Source: JAWXCH01 sp034440595 (GTDB taxonomy: Bacteria; Planctomycetota; Planctomycetia; Pirellulales; JALHPA01). From it: a stretch of 13,394 nt of DNA. Of this stretch, positions 1-7,387 are shown one piece after another. The position numbers and the translations under genes were made by a program. The notes beneath the pieces were generated by a model. It was not told the DNA's origin. It saw nothing but the letters and a program-made list of their open reading frames with translations, and searched no databases. Every line of letters begins with the position of its first letter. Positions within the stretch are counted from its first letter, which is position 1. The stretch is taken from the NCBI GenBank assembly GCA_034440595.1, contig JAWXCH010000058.1, forward strand, positions 1 through 13,394, read 5' to 3'.

Positions 1-674
1 GCTTTCAATGCCGGAAATAACGTTGCCAATGTCTTACCAATCCCTGTAGGCGCCTGTGCCAGCAATTTTCGTTCCTTGCATATAGATTTGTAGACGGCCA
101 CTGCCAGGTCGCGTTGCCCAGCCCGAAATTCGGCATGTGGAAAACGCAGTGTGTTCAGCGCGGCATCACGCGCCGATCGATGGGCGAGCTCTTGGCGAGC
201 CCATGCAAGAAATGAAGTACATTGGCATTTAAAGAAATCCCAAAGCTGCTCAGCAGAAAAATACCCGGGAAAGGAGGTCTCTTTTGCAGAGTCGACATTG
301 AAATAAGTTACTGCAACGTTCAGGCCCGGCAGACCCGATTGGTCACACAGCAGCCAGCCATAAATTTTTGCCTGCGCCCAATGCAACTGGCGATGATGGT
401 TGGGGATTGCTTCGAGGCAGCCGCGGTAGGTTTTGATCTCCTCCAGCTGTTTGGCCGCAGGATCGAAACCATCGGCACGACCGCGCACGATCAATTCCTG
501 ATATGCACCACTCAGCGCCACCTCGGCTTGATAATGTCCACCGCGCTTTGAGGTCACAATACCGTGGCCAGTGATGCCTTCCTGTCCGCTGGGCGAAGGT
601 GTGAAGCGGAGATCCAGATCTCCGGTTTTGGCCGTGAATTCACACAGTGCTCGCACTGCAATGACATAGCTCAT
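1..674 (-). CDS. Rad3/DinG-type DNA helicase with N-terminal Cas4/RecB-like nuclease module (3' part outside window)
   Basis: The first 224 residues of a longer protein are visible; the rest lies beyond base 1. Residues about 60-110 carry a PD-(D/E)XK nuclease signature: GRADG with D68, EIK with E79 and K81, and QAKIY (Q101, Y105), the order seen in Cas4 and RecB-type nucleases. After a linker, RAGQR (184-188) resembles a Q-motif and APTGIGKT (208-215) is a Walker A motif of the Rad3/XPD/DinG superfamily 2 type, so ATP-driven 5'-3' DNA unwinding is expected. The remaining helicase motifs and any Fe-S cluster cysteines cannot be seen. The start ATG overlaps the stop codon of the upstream FAN1 gene by one base (TAATG), which implies translational coupling and joint action in DNA repair. 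Assignment to the superfamily is firm; which subfamily, and whether the nuclease module is active, are inferred. Confidence 0.85.
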   Translation of the reverse strand, partial: MSYVIAVRALCEFTAKTGDLDLRFTPSPSGQEGITGHGIVTSKRGGHYQAEVALSGAYQELIVRGRADGFDPAAKQLEEIKTYRGCLEAIPNHHRQLHWAQAKIYGWLLCDQSGLPGLNVAVTYFNVDSAKETSFPGYFSAEQLWDFFKCQCTSFLAWARQELAHRSARDAALNTLRFPHAEFRAGQRDLAVAVYKSICKERKLLAQAPTGIGKTLATLFPALK

Positions 675-2371
675 TACTTTATGTCCTGCCACTGTACGTA
701 GCAGACCGTTACGGGTATATCGTGCTTGACACAATAGTCCAGCCAACGAACCTGATTATCCTGCAGCCGGTCGCCGGGCCCTTTGACTTCTATCATCCGG
801 TAGCGACGTTCATCCGGCCAGAATTGAACCAGATCCGGCAGCCCAGAACGGTTCGAATCAATATTGGCAAGCAATCGTTCAAACAGTTTGCGCAGATGCG
901 CTGCCGGCAGGCAGGCCAGTACCTGTCCGAGCAGAATTTCGTCGAGTGCGGACCAATAAACGAAAGGCGACTGCAAGCCTTGTTTGGCCTGGTAGTTGCC
1001 GCGGATGGTGTTGAGATATTCGCCTGTTTCGAGCTGTGTCAGCAGTCCGTCGAGTAGGTCGGCCCGTGCGCGATAAAATTCTGGACTCAGCAGGTCGGCC
1101 GGGCCATGCTGGAAGGGATGGAAGAAAGCTCCAGGTACCGGTGCAAAGATGGCCTCCCAGCATAACAGGCCGAAGAGCGAGTTGATGAGCGTGTTTTCCA
1201 CATAGTGGACGGGGGCTTTGTCCTGATGCAGCAGGACCTGAACGACACCTTCCACACTAAATGGATCAGCAGGGCGAGGCAGTACCAGGTCGAGTCTGGG
1301 GTGCGAATTACCGATCCTGCGATGCGCTACCCTTGTGCCCAGGTGGCGCTGCAGCCTGGGGAACATCCGCTGCAGTTGCTGCGTTTCTTCTTCACTTTCC
1401 GGGCAGTGTATAGCGGTTTCGCAGAGCGACATGGCCTGGTCAAAACGACACAGTCGCTCAAGAACCCGAATCATTCGCGCACGCGCTCCTGAATAATGGG
1501 TTTGTGAATAAATTGTCAGTGCCAGTTCGAGGTCATCGCTACGTTCGCAGTGCTGACCGATCCTAAACAACAATTTAGCTCGACGCCGTTCGATCCAGAG
1601 ATTAACGGTTTCAATAGAAATCACTTCCTCGATGATGCCTGCAACTGGCTCCTTGACGTAGAGCCGTTCGTGGCAGCGATGTAGCTGCAAATAGTTAGCA
1701 ATATCGCCGCGCGTTCGAAACGCTCGCGATGCTTCAGAGAATTCGACTTTTTCATAGCGATAAACACCGAGGTCGGCCAAAATGAACTCGGACCAGTCCT
1801 GATGGAGGTTTCCAAAAAATATCAGTCGCAATCGGTCACACAGAGGCATCAGGAACAACGTATAAACACTGTCAACGGAATCGCCATACCATTCACTGAA
1901 CCGTTGCGTTGCTGGAAATAGTGGCGTCAGAGCCGCAAGCCAGTCCAGTTTTCGACCCTTGATAGGTAGATGTTCCTGAAAAACCACGACTAACTCTTCC
2001 TTGGTAAGCAGGGCAAACAGCTGAGTCAAATCCAGAAGACTGTCCGGTTCCAACCATCCCAGTTCGAACAACGGAAGCACAGCCTTCCCCACCGGACCGA
2101 TTTCGTCATAGTTCAGCTTGCTTGCGCGAAATAGGATTCCTTTACGCATAATCATGCGTACCAGCAGCGCCCGCGTCTGGAGCGGCAGTGTCGGAAATAC
2201 ATCAAGAATGTCTATTTCGGTGGCGAGCAGTAAATCCCGTTGGCGGCTGAGTATCCAGCGCACCACAGTCTCAAAATTATGGAGATAGTAATACGGCGCT
2301 TCTACCGAAGCAGCAGATGGTTGAAGAGCCGCATCCGCAGCTATGGTTCTGAAGGTATCACTGCTGCCCAT
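674..2371 (-). CDS. fan1: FAN1-type structure-specific nuclease (VRR-NUC domain)
   Basis: A 565-residue protein close in length to Pseudomonas aeruginosa FAN1 (about 559). Bacterial FAN1 cuts 5' flaps and can process interstrand crosslinks. The N-terminus (YYYLHNF, then ALLVRMIMRKGILFR) matches the SAP-like DNA-binding region of the family, the middle is helical and TPR-like, and the C-terminal VRR-NUC domain has GLPDL (D513), IEVKG (E528, K530) and QDNQ, the expected metal-binding and catalytic set. The frame stays open 60 codons further upstream, but that extension has no family resemblance. The chosen ATG has GGGAG nine bases before it and places family homology directly downstream. Its stop overlaps the helicase start. 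A LexA-like site lies about 110 bases upstream. Family call is firm; the crosslink-repair role in this organism is inferred. Confidence 0.92.
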   Translation of the reverse strand: MGSSDTFRTIAADAALQPSAASVEAPYYYLHNFETVVRWILSRQRDLLLATEIDILDVFPTLPLQTRALLVRMIMRKGILFRASKLNYDEIGPVGKAVLPLFELGWLEPDSLLDLTQLFALLTKEELVVVFQEHLPIKGRKLDWLAALTPLFPATQRFSEWYGDSVDSVYTLFLMPLCDRLRLIFFGNLHQDWSEFILADLGVYRYEKVEFSEASRAFRTRGDIANYLQLHRCHERLYVKEPVAGIIEEVISIETVNLWIERRRAKLLFRIGQHCERSDDLELALTIYSQTHYSGARARMIRVLERLCRFDQAMSLCETAIHCPESEEETQQLQRMFPRLQRHLGTRVAHRRIGNSHPRLDLVLPRPADPFSVEGVVQVLLHQDKAPVHYVENTLINSLFGLLCWEAIFAPVPGAFFHPFQHGPADLLSPEFYRARADLLDGLLTQLETGEYLNTIRGNYQAKQGLQSPFVYWSALDEILLGQVLACLPAAHLRKLFERLLANIDSNRSGLPDLVQFWPDERRYRMIEVKGPGDRLQDNQVRWLDYCVKHDIPVTVCYVQWQDIK

Positions 2372-2742
2372 CGCTTGAATCTCCCAACTGGAGTTGTATC
2401 TATCACTGCAATTGGAGACGTGAGTATCGATAAATACCAATCCCCACGCCGGATGTTGAGGCAGTAATATTATTTCAAAGGGTGTATGTTTGTACAGTAT
2501 TTCTGAACAGACCGGCAACGGCCTCTGCCGCATCCCGCGTAGCGCTGGCAATAAGCCCCAGCCCGATCCACGACTCCGGTGGAGCTAGCGGCGACAGCGC
2601 GGTCGCCAATATCAATGAGTAGAGGTGGAAAAGCCATTGTCGCGGAGCCACAACTGCTCTGCCAGAACGATTGAGTAGCTCTGGCAAGCACCGTACCGTG
2701 CACTTGCGGTGTGCGCGCATTACGGAGCCTTCAGTTGCTTGT
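2372..2742. other. Intergenic region upstream of the FAN1 gene
   Basis: About 370 bases with no gene I can recognise. Short open frames on the minus strand (for example 2475-2720 and 2470-2703) overlap one another, lack convincing ribosome-binding sites and show no family motifs. The stretch presumably holds the promoter of the FAN1-helicase pair, but I see no clear sigma-70 hexamer pair; the only recognisable element is a weak LexA-like match. Confidence 0.5.
2480..2499 (-). promoter_or_regulatory. Possible LexA (SOS) box upstream of the FAN1-helicase pair
   Basis: Read on the minus strand the site is TACTGTACAAACATACAC. The consensus core is CTGT-N8-ACAG; here it is CTGT-N8-ACAC, one mismatch in an invariant position, with good agreement in the outer TACTGTA half. 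It lies about 110 bases before the chosen FAN1 start, a usable distance for an operator. SOS control would fit a nuclease-helicase pair, but a single degenerate match can arise by chance. Confidence 0.22.
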
Positions 2743-2758
2743 GTCCCCTAAAGGGGAC
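2743..2758. repeat. REP-like palindrome GTCCCCTAAAGGGGAC
   Basis: A near-perfect inverted repeat (7 bp stem, minimal loop) just beyond the stop codon of the HupE/UreJ-like gene and at the left edge of the AT-rich block. GTCCCC/GGGGAC stem-loops of this kind are common dispersed intergenic repeats in proteobacteria, some linked to RAYT transposases; that family link is inferred, since only one copy is present here. There is no T-run after it on either strand, so it is not a typical intrinsic terminator, though it could protect the mRNA 3' end. Confidence 0.45.
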
Positions 2759-2766
2759 GGTTTCTG

Positions 2767-3975
2767 TTAGATCACCTGCAATTGGTCTACCCGTTCGTCT
2801 CCCTTTGTACTAGAAAATAGTTCAATATTGAAAACGCGTTCGACCAGCCAAGCACCTGCAACACAAACAATTAGCATCGAGCCAACATAGAAAACGACAT
2901 ATTTATAAATTTTTGTTCTACGCATCGCGTAACTGATTGGCACATATAGACTCAATATGCCAATTTGTCCGATTTCCACACCTAAGTTAAATCCGATGAG
3001 TGCTAATGCCAAAGAGCCCCCTCGCAAGCCCAGGTCAGCAAGTACTGCGGAGAATCCAAAACCATGGATTAAGCCGAAAGAAAAGGCCACTAGCCAGCGA
3101 TACTTTACAACTACAGGAAATACATTATTGAGCGCTGCCAATACCACAGAGAACGCGATAGCCGCCTCTACCCAACGGCTGGGCAGTGCCACAAGCTGCA
3201 GCGTGGCAAGTGTTAACGTGATGGAGTGCGCCACTGTAAAAGCGGTAACCACTTTAAGTACCTCAATGATGGTGGGCTTAAAGTTTTCTGCTGGCTGCCA
3301 GCCTTTGCTTGTTCGCACCAAAACGGCAGGTAACAATAGAGAAAGTAAGAATAAGATATGGTCATACCCTTTCCAGATATGCCAAATACCATCCACTAGA
3401 TATTCTTTGAATTCGCCAAAATGACTGACGTTGCCCAAAACGAACGATTGCAAACGGTTCTCTGGTCCAAAAATGGCGGTTTTATTGAAGCCTTCATACT
3501 CAAGTCGCAATAAGCCACGATGCGATGGGTCTAGCTCTGAGAACAAGGTATAACGTAGACTAAGGTTGGAAACCGTTGTTTGGCAACTAGCAGTAAATTT
3601 AAGTACTGCATAAGCACCATCGGTATGGTGGTCAATAAGCGTTTGCGTAGGTGTAATAGGGCAAAGCACGTGGTTGCCCCGAATACTAAGCCTGGCAAAA
3701 GCATAGGCATTTATATCCTTCTGTTTAATCAAAACTTCCTGCCAATTAATTTCACTATTAGCATCTTCATCAAGCCCAATAGCATAGTCTAAATCACGCA
3801 GTGCAATATCCCACTGACCCTTGATAGTAGCTTGATGGAGAACCGTTGGCTCGCTATCTACATTTGCAACTGAGAGTGTCAAATAGCTATCGCTTGGCTT
3901 GTGAGCAAAAGCGCACACGTGCCACAGAAAAAATAATAGAATACCCGAACGCAACACACTTCGATACTTACTCAT
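2767..3975 (-). CDS. HupE/UreJ-like membrane protein with large exported N-terminal domain
   Basis: 402 residues. A signal peptide (1-24, ending CAFA) is followed by HKPSDSYL, typical of the start of mature HupE/UreJ_2-type proteins. Residues about 25-190 form a soluble domain, presumably periplasmic, with two cysteines (C105, C131). The C-terminal half has about six to seven membrane segments carrying conserved-looking polar residues: WHIWKGYDH (H199, D205, H206), AHSITL (H250), GLIHGFGFS (H304), N330 and GVEIGQ (E334). Classical HupE and UreJ proteins are linked to nickel or cobalt uptake for hydrogenase and urease; no such enzyme is encoded here, so the substrate is unknown. The start overlaps the stop of the TPR gene (ATGA), indicating coupled translation. 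Codon use is AT-rich compared with the flanking blocks. Confidence 0.85.
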   Translation of the reverse strand: MSKYRSVLRSGILLFFLWHVCAFAHKPSDSYLTLSVANVDSEPTVLHQATIKGQWDIALRDLDYAIGLDEDANSEINWQEVLIKQKDINAYAFARLSIRGNHVLCPITPTQTLIDHHTDGAYAVLKFTASCQTTVSNLSLRYTLFSELDPSHRGLLRLEYEGFNKTAIFGPENRLQSFVLGNVSHFGEFKEYLVDGIWHIWKGYDHILFLLSLLLPAVLVRTSKGWQPAENFKPTIIEVLKVVTAFTVAHSITLTLATLQLVALPSRWVEAAIAFSVVLAALNNVFPVVVKYRWLVAFSFGLIHGFGFSAVLADLGLRGGSLALALIGFNLGVEIGQIGILSLYVPISYAMRRTKIYKYVVFYVGSMLIVCVAGAWLVERVFNIELFSSTKGDERVDQLQVI

Positions 3976-5144
3976 ATCGCGCCCTTATGGTGATCAATCA
4001 TTTTTTTTAGTATCGCATCTTCCAAATGATGCGCTTCTAGCCAACCAATTAGTGGCACTGCTGCATATTTATCACTTGAGGCTAACGCAGCCTCCAAATA
4101 AACCCGAGCATCGGCTGGTTCTTTTTGAATTGCCCAATTGAGTTTGGCAATCTCCAAAGCACGCACTGGGTTGTGCATCAACCGCAATTCAAAGCGTGAC
4201 TGTTCACGCTGATGTACGGTATCGCCGCGCATCATGGCTGCGTCAAATCTATTTCTTAGTTCTTCAATTTGCACCTGCGATTCAGGTAGATGCATAGCAT
4301 TAAGCGCTTCTGCATAGCGCAATAGTAATGGGTCAATTGTAGTTTTAGCTTTTAGCAGACTAAGTACTTCTTGCGGGCGATGCTGCTCAAGTAAAAAATC
4401 GGAATAAACGCCCAATAAATAACTATCAGGATCACCTAAGTTAATCGCATTTTCAAAATGTTTTTCTGCCGCAACGACATCACCTAGCCGCTCAGCCATT
4501 TCAGCCAATAGAGTAAGTACCCAAATCTGAATGTTAGGGTCGGTATCTGGTGTTTGTTCGAGTGCCACTTTCAATTCTTGATAACTATCTTTGGCACGAC
4601 CGTTCAAATTCCTTACGTTTAAACTGCAAGTTAAAGTTACCAATTCAGATGTTAATGCATAAAGCTGTTCACAGCTTTGCAATGCCTCTGCGTATTTACC
4701 TTGCACTTGTAGTATCGTCGCACGGGTAAGCCAAGCCTGGCCATTGGCGCGGTCTAGCTTAAGCACTCTATTTAGATCAGCTAAAGATTCATCAAATTGA
4801 TGTGTGCTCTGCAACAGCGTTGCTCTTAACACCAAGATATCAATTGGTGGCTGATCAAGTTCCCACCAAGGTGCGAGTGCTGCTTGCGCATAGCCAAGAT
4901 AACGTGGGTCACCTTCATCTCGCGATTGCTCAATGTAAAGTTTAGTCAGTTTAACAGCAAGTTCAATATTGTTTGGATCTGACGCCAGCCGTGATCGTAA
5001 GCTTTTAAACCTCTGTATTGACGCATCAGTAGTCGCTGGCAGCTTCTCAAGTACTTGATTCGGACTACCGGGAATATAAGGCGCTGCATAAGCAGCTTGC
5101 ACTAACGCTGCCCATAGCAGATACCCAGTCAAATTTTTCAGCAT
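3972..5144 (-). CDS. Exported tetratricopeptide-repeat protein
   Basis: 390 residues, start at ATG with only a weak purine-rich ribosome-binding site. A signal peptide (1-20, ending QAAYA) is followed by the mature N-terminus APYIPGSPN. The rest is helical and repetitive. Clear TPR-type units lie around residues 100-165 (AQAALAPWW, FDESLADLNRVLKLD, WLTRATILQVQGKYAEAL) and 205-260 (AEMAERLGDVVAAEKHFENA), with weaker units to the C-terminus, which ends in a His/Lys-rich tail (MIDHHKGAI). TPR proteins are scaffolds for protein-protein contacts; this one probably works in the periplasm. Its stop overlaps the start of the HupE/UreJ-like gene, and a DUF4331 gene lies upstream beyond a terminator, so its partners are probably those two proteins. 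Function unknown. Confidence 0.82.
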   Translation of the reverse strand: MLKNLTGYLLWAALVQAAYAAPYIPGSPNQVLEKLPATTDASIQRFKSLRSRLASDPNNIELAVKLTKLYIEQSRDEGDPRYLGYAQAALAPWWELDQPPIDILVLRATLLQSTHQFDESLADLNRVLKLDRANGQAWLTRATILQVQGKYAEALQSCEQLYALTSELVTLTCSLNVRNLNGRAKDSYQELKVALEQTPDTDPNIQIWVLTLLAEMAERLGDVVAAEKHFENAINLGDPDSYLLGVYSDFLLEQHRPQEVLSLLKAKTTIDPLLLRYAEALNAMHLPESQVQIEELRNRFDAAMMRGDTVHQREQSRFELRLMHNPVRALEIAKLNWAIQKEPADARVYLEAALASSDKYAAVPLIGWLEAHHLEDAILKKMIDHHKGAI

Positions 5145-5165
5145 TTTCTATTTTCGACTACATTA

Positions 5166-5193
5166 GTCATATATTTTTTCTTAACATTGTCAA
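5166..5193 (-). promoter_or_regulatory. Candidate sigma-70 promoter for the TPR-HupE pair
   Basis: On the minus strand a perfect TTGACA (5188-5193) is followed after 16 bases by TATGAC (5166-5171), about 20 bases before the TPR start codon. It lies between the terminator of the DUF4331 gene and the TPR gene, where an independent promoter is needed. The -10 match is only moderate (4 of 6). Confidence 0.45.
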
Positions 5194-5225
5194 CATAGCA
5201 CAATCATCTCAATTAGTAAGATTCG

Positions 5226-5261
5226 AAAAAAAACGGAACCTGAATTTCTTCAGATTCCGTT
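5226..5261 (-). terminator. Rho-independent terminator after the DUF4331 gene
   Basis: Read on the minus strand, a 13 bp stem (AACGGAATCTGAA paired with TTCAGGTTCCGTT, one T-G wobble) closes a GAAA tetraloop and is followed by a run of T. It begins about 35 bases after the DUF4331 stop. Stem, loop and U-tract are all canonical. It separates DUF4331 transcription from the TPR and HupE/UreJ genes, or lets only part of the transcripts continue. Confidence 0.9.
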
Positions 5262-5294
5262 CAAAATAGTGATTAACTTTAGCGTAAAATTACA

Positions 5295-6833
5295 CTAAAT
5301 CGCGCCAGTGTTCGGCGAACCTGGAATAGGTGTCAACAAATAGGGAAATACTTCAGTAGATACTGCTGTATTCGCACTTCTAGCGCCGTCAGTAAATGGT
5401 GAACCATTGATATCTGGCGCAACGTTGGCTCCACAACCTGTATCAACCATAAGGGCGGCTGTGGCAGCTTTTACGCCAGCTGTACACAAAATGCCTTCCG
5501 CAACACGGAGCTCAATGTCCACTACGTCATCGACTGGACGACGACCGTTCGGGAAGCCAGCAAAGTCTGTGAGTGTCAATACGCCTAACGGCTGTTGTGC
5601 GGCTAGCGGAGTAGGTGGGGTTGCGGTGTTGAGGCGAAGCATCTCGCCTGGCTTCACATTTGCTGGTTGATTAAGGCCTTTAATGCCAGTAAGAAACGTT
5701 GCCACTAAATCGGTACGAAGAAAAGTTGGCGCAGGCACGCCGAAAAGCGTTTCTATTAGTTTAGGTAATGTTGGCATTAGAATGTAGTCACCAAAATTTT
5801 CCACATCATTTTTGGGAATGCTCTTGTTGAACCTATCCTTATCTTTCAAACCGATAACCACTTCATTCACAAGCGGCATACCAAGGCGTGAAATTTGTAT
5901 ATGAGGGCCAACTTCTTTAGCAGATCTAACGTTCTCAGGGTCATCGTTCAATATGCGATTTTTTGGCACGCTGGCTGTTGTCCAACCACCAATTACAGAC
6001 TCAGTACCATTCGTTAAACAAGCCTTTGGCACTTCCAAGGCAATGCTGGTTACGTTTTTGTCTTCTAAGGAATTGAGCGAGCCTGTCTCAGGCCCTAAAG
6101 GGTTTAGATTGAACAAGTCAAATATCTCGCCTACATTAATCACGAATGATTCTTTACGTTGGCCAACAAACACTCTGCCTACTTCGCTACAGCCAGGAAT
6201 ATTAATCTCATAAACATGCTTTGCTGCGTAACCAGCATAGTCCGGAATAGTTTTATTACCTATATTATCTAAAGGCTTATCAAAAACTTTGCTGTTCGTA
6301 CCTACCTGTGTAATTGGCGTTTTCTCTTTACTACTTTTTTCTTTACCACTGCCATCTTTTGAACTGACTGAACTGATAAAATTGATGGTGTAAGTTTCAC
6401 GCACATTGGCATTTTCATCATTCACGTTAGCAATACCTGGCGCACTAACAACCAACGGTATTGAAACACCGTCAATTTTTGCATCCTTATTAGTATTGTC
6501 AAAACGAATTTGAAAAGTTCTGTCTTCTACTGAGTCACCGTTATTGTCAATTTTAATTTCATACACAGCTCTTGGATCCATTTCAAAATAATTTGGACCA
6601 CCATAAGGATCTTGCAGCGGTATATAATTAGCTATTAAAGTGACATATCCAGCTCTGTCCGCTTCGTAGCTTGTGAACATATAGAAGTCAGTTCCATCTA
6701 CTTTCGGGTTTTGTGTGATGAAAGGCGCTTCCCGGTGGCTGGATGCTACTGCGGACAACGAAATACCACCGAAAATTGCACTATTAATGATAGATATACT
6801 CACTGCTAATTTTAAACGCTTAGTAATAATCAT
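5295..6833 (-). CDS. Exported DUF4331-family protein
   Basis: 512 residues. The open frame extends to a TTG four codons upstream, but the ATG at 6833 is preferred because GGAGA lies at the right distance before it. A signal peptide (1-30, ending SAVA) is followed by SSHREAPF, the hallmark start of mature DUF4331 proteins, then DGTDFYMF (46-53), another family feature. DNNGDSVED (96-104) resembles a DxNxDxxxD calcium-binding loop. A Ser/Lys-rich low-complexity linker lies near residues 150-175, and four cysteines are spread through the second half. The C-terminus ends FPYLLTPIPGSPNTGAI; IPGSPN is also found at the mature N-terminus of the neighbouring TPR protein. The biochemical role of DUF4331 is not established. 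The protein is probably periplasmic or extracellular and acts with the TPR and HupE/UreJ-like proteins downstream. Confidence 0.88.
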   Translation of the reverse strand: MIITKRLKLAVSISIINSAIFGGISLSAVASSHREAPFITQNPKVDGTDFYMFTSYEADRAGYVTLIANYIPLQDPYGGPNYFEMDPRAVYEIKIDNNGDSVEDRTFQIRFDNTNKDAKIDGVSIPLVVSAPGIANVNDENANVRETYTINFISSVSSKDGSGKEKSSKEKTPITQVGTNSKVFDKPLDNIGNKTIPDYAGYAAKHVYEINIPGCSEVGRVFVGQRKESFVINVGEIFDLFNLNPLGPETGSLNSLEDKNVTSIALEVPKACLTNGTESVIGGWTTASVPKNRILNDDPENVRSAKEVGPHIQISRLGMPLVNEVVIGLKDKDRFNKSIPKNDVENFGDYILMPTLPKLIETLFGVPAPTFLRTDLVATFLTGIKGLNQPANVKPGEMLRLNTATPPTPLAAQQPLGVLTLTDFAGFPNGRRPVDDVVDIELRVAEGILCTAGVKAATAALMVDTGCGANVAPDINGSPFTDGARSANTAVSTEVFPYLLTPIPGSPNTGAI

Positions 6834-6855
6834 GGTATTCTCCAAATTGATTGTC

Positions 6856-6867
6856 TCTCTGCAGAGA
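6856..6867. repeat. 12 bp perfect palindrome TCTCTGCAGAGA in the DUF4331 leader
   Basis: A perfect inverted repeat 23-34 bases upstream of the DUF4331 start codon, flanked by partly symmetric sequence (ACAATC and GACAAT). The position, between the candidate promoter and the ribosome-binding site, would suit an operator or an mRNA hairpin. No known regulator is matched, and a 12 bp palindrome can occur by chance. Confidence 0.35.
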
Positions 6868-6882
6868 TTGTTCTAAACAAAC

Positions 6883-6909
6883 TTTATACCTCAAATATTA
6901 GGACGTAAA
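6883..6909 (-). promoter_or_regulatory. Weak candidate promoter for the DUF4331 gene
   Basis: On the minus strand TTTACG (6904-6909) and TATAAA (6883-6888) are separated by 15 bases, about 50 bases before the start codon. The -10 element is good but the spacer is short and the -35 only partial, so an alternative sigma factor or another site is equally possible. Confidence 0.28.
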
Positions 6910-7387
6910 AGTTTGGTTAGATTGAAATTATCCCAAGTACACTTTAGATAATTTTCGTTATCTTGATCAATTGTGGAAGAAGTTTCTGTCTGTTACCGCA
7001 CGAAAAAAGAAATAGTGGACGTCACGGGCTTTAGTAGATGGCTATTAACTTCCACTTTGTAACTTCTCAAACAGTGTGGGGCTTAGTTAATCAAGACAGT
7101 TGTGACGGCGCGTTCTAAAGGTGGCATTTTCTCCGTCGCATGTGGTTACAGTTATCTACTTTCACATGACTCGCTACTACAGGATGACCAGTCAAATGTA
7201 GAGTGGAAAACCGCCTTCGTCTGGGAAGAATCTCTTTTTGGGCCTGCATCGACAGCGTTTTTTTTGTGCGTTTCCGTACAGACTCAAGTGATGGGCGCGC
7301 TCATCATTGAGCGCAAGCGATAGGACTCAATCACGTCGCTTCTTTTCAACTGAAACGATCCCGAAACGAACCCACAGGAGACTGTAA

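Larger units (their letters stand above)
6846..7387. other. Gene-free divergent region between the DUF4331 and CsbD genes
   Basis: About 540 bases between divergently transcribed units. Apart from the DUF4331 leader elements I see no gene: the open frame 7102-7323 has no ribosome-binding site and no family resemblance. An 8-T run lies at 7258-7265 without a preceding stem. A 7 bp hairpin (GCGCTCA, loop TCAT, TGAGCGC) sits at 7297-7314, about 60 bases before the CsbD ribosome-binding site, with no T-run. The promoter of the stress cassette must lie here, but I could not identify convincing hexamers. Composition changes from AT-rich to GC-richer across it. Confidence 0.55.

Noticed and set aside
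2372..2551. 60-residue N-terminal extension of FAN1
   Set aside because: No ribosome-binding site at the far start and no family similarity, whereas the internal ATG has GGGAG and gives the expected length.
7258..7265. Eight-T run as an intrinsic terminator
   Set aside because: No stable stem immediately precedes it on the plus strand.
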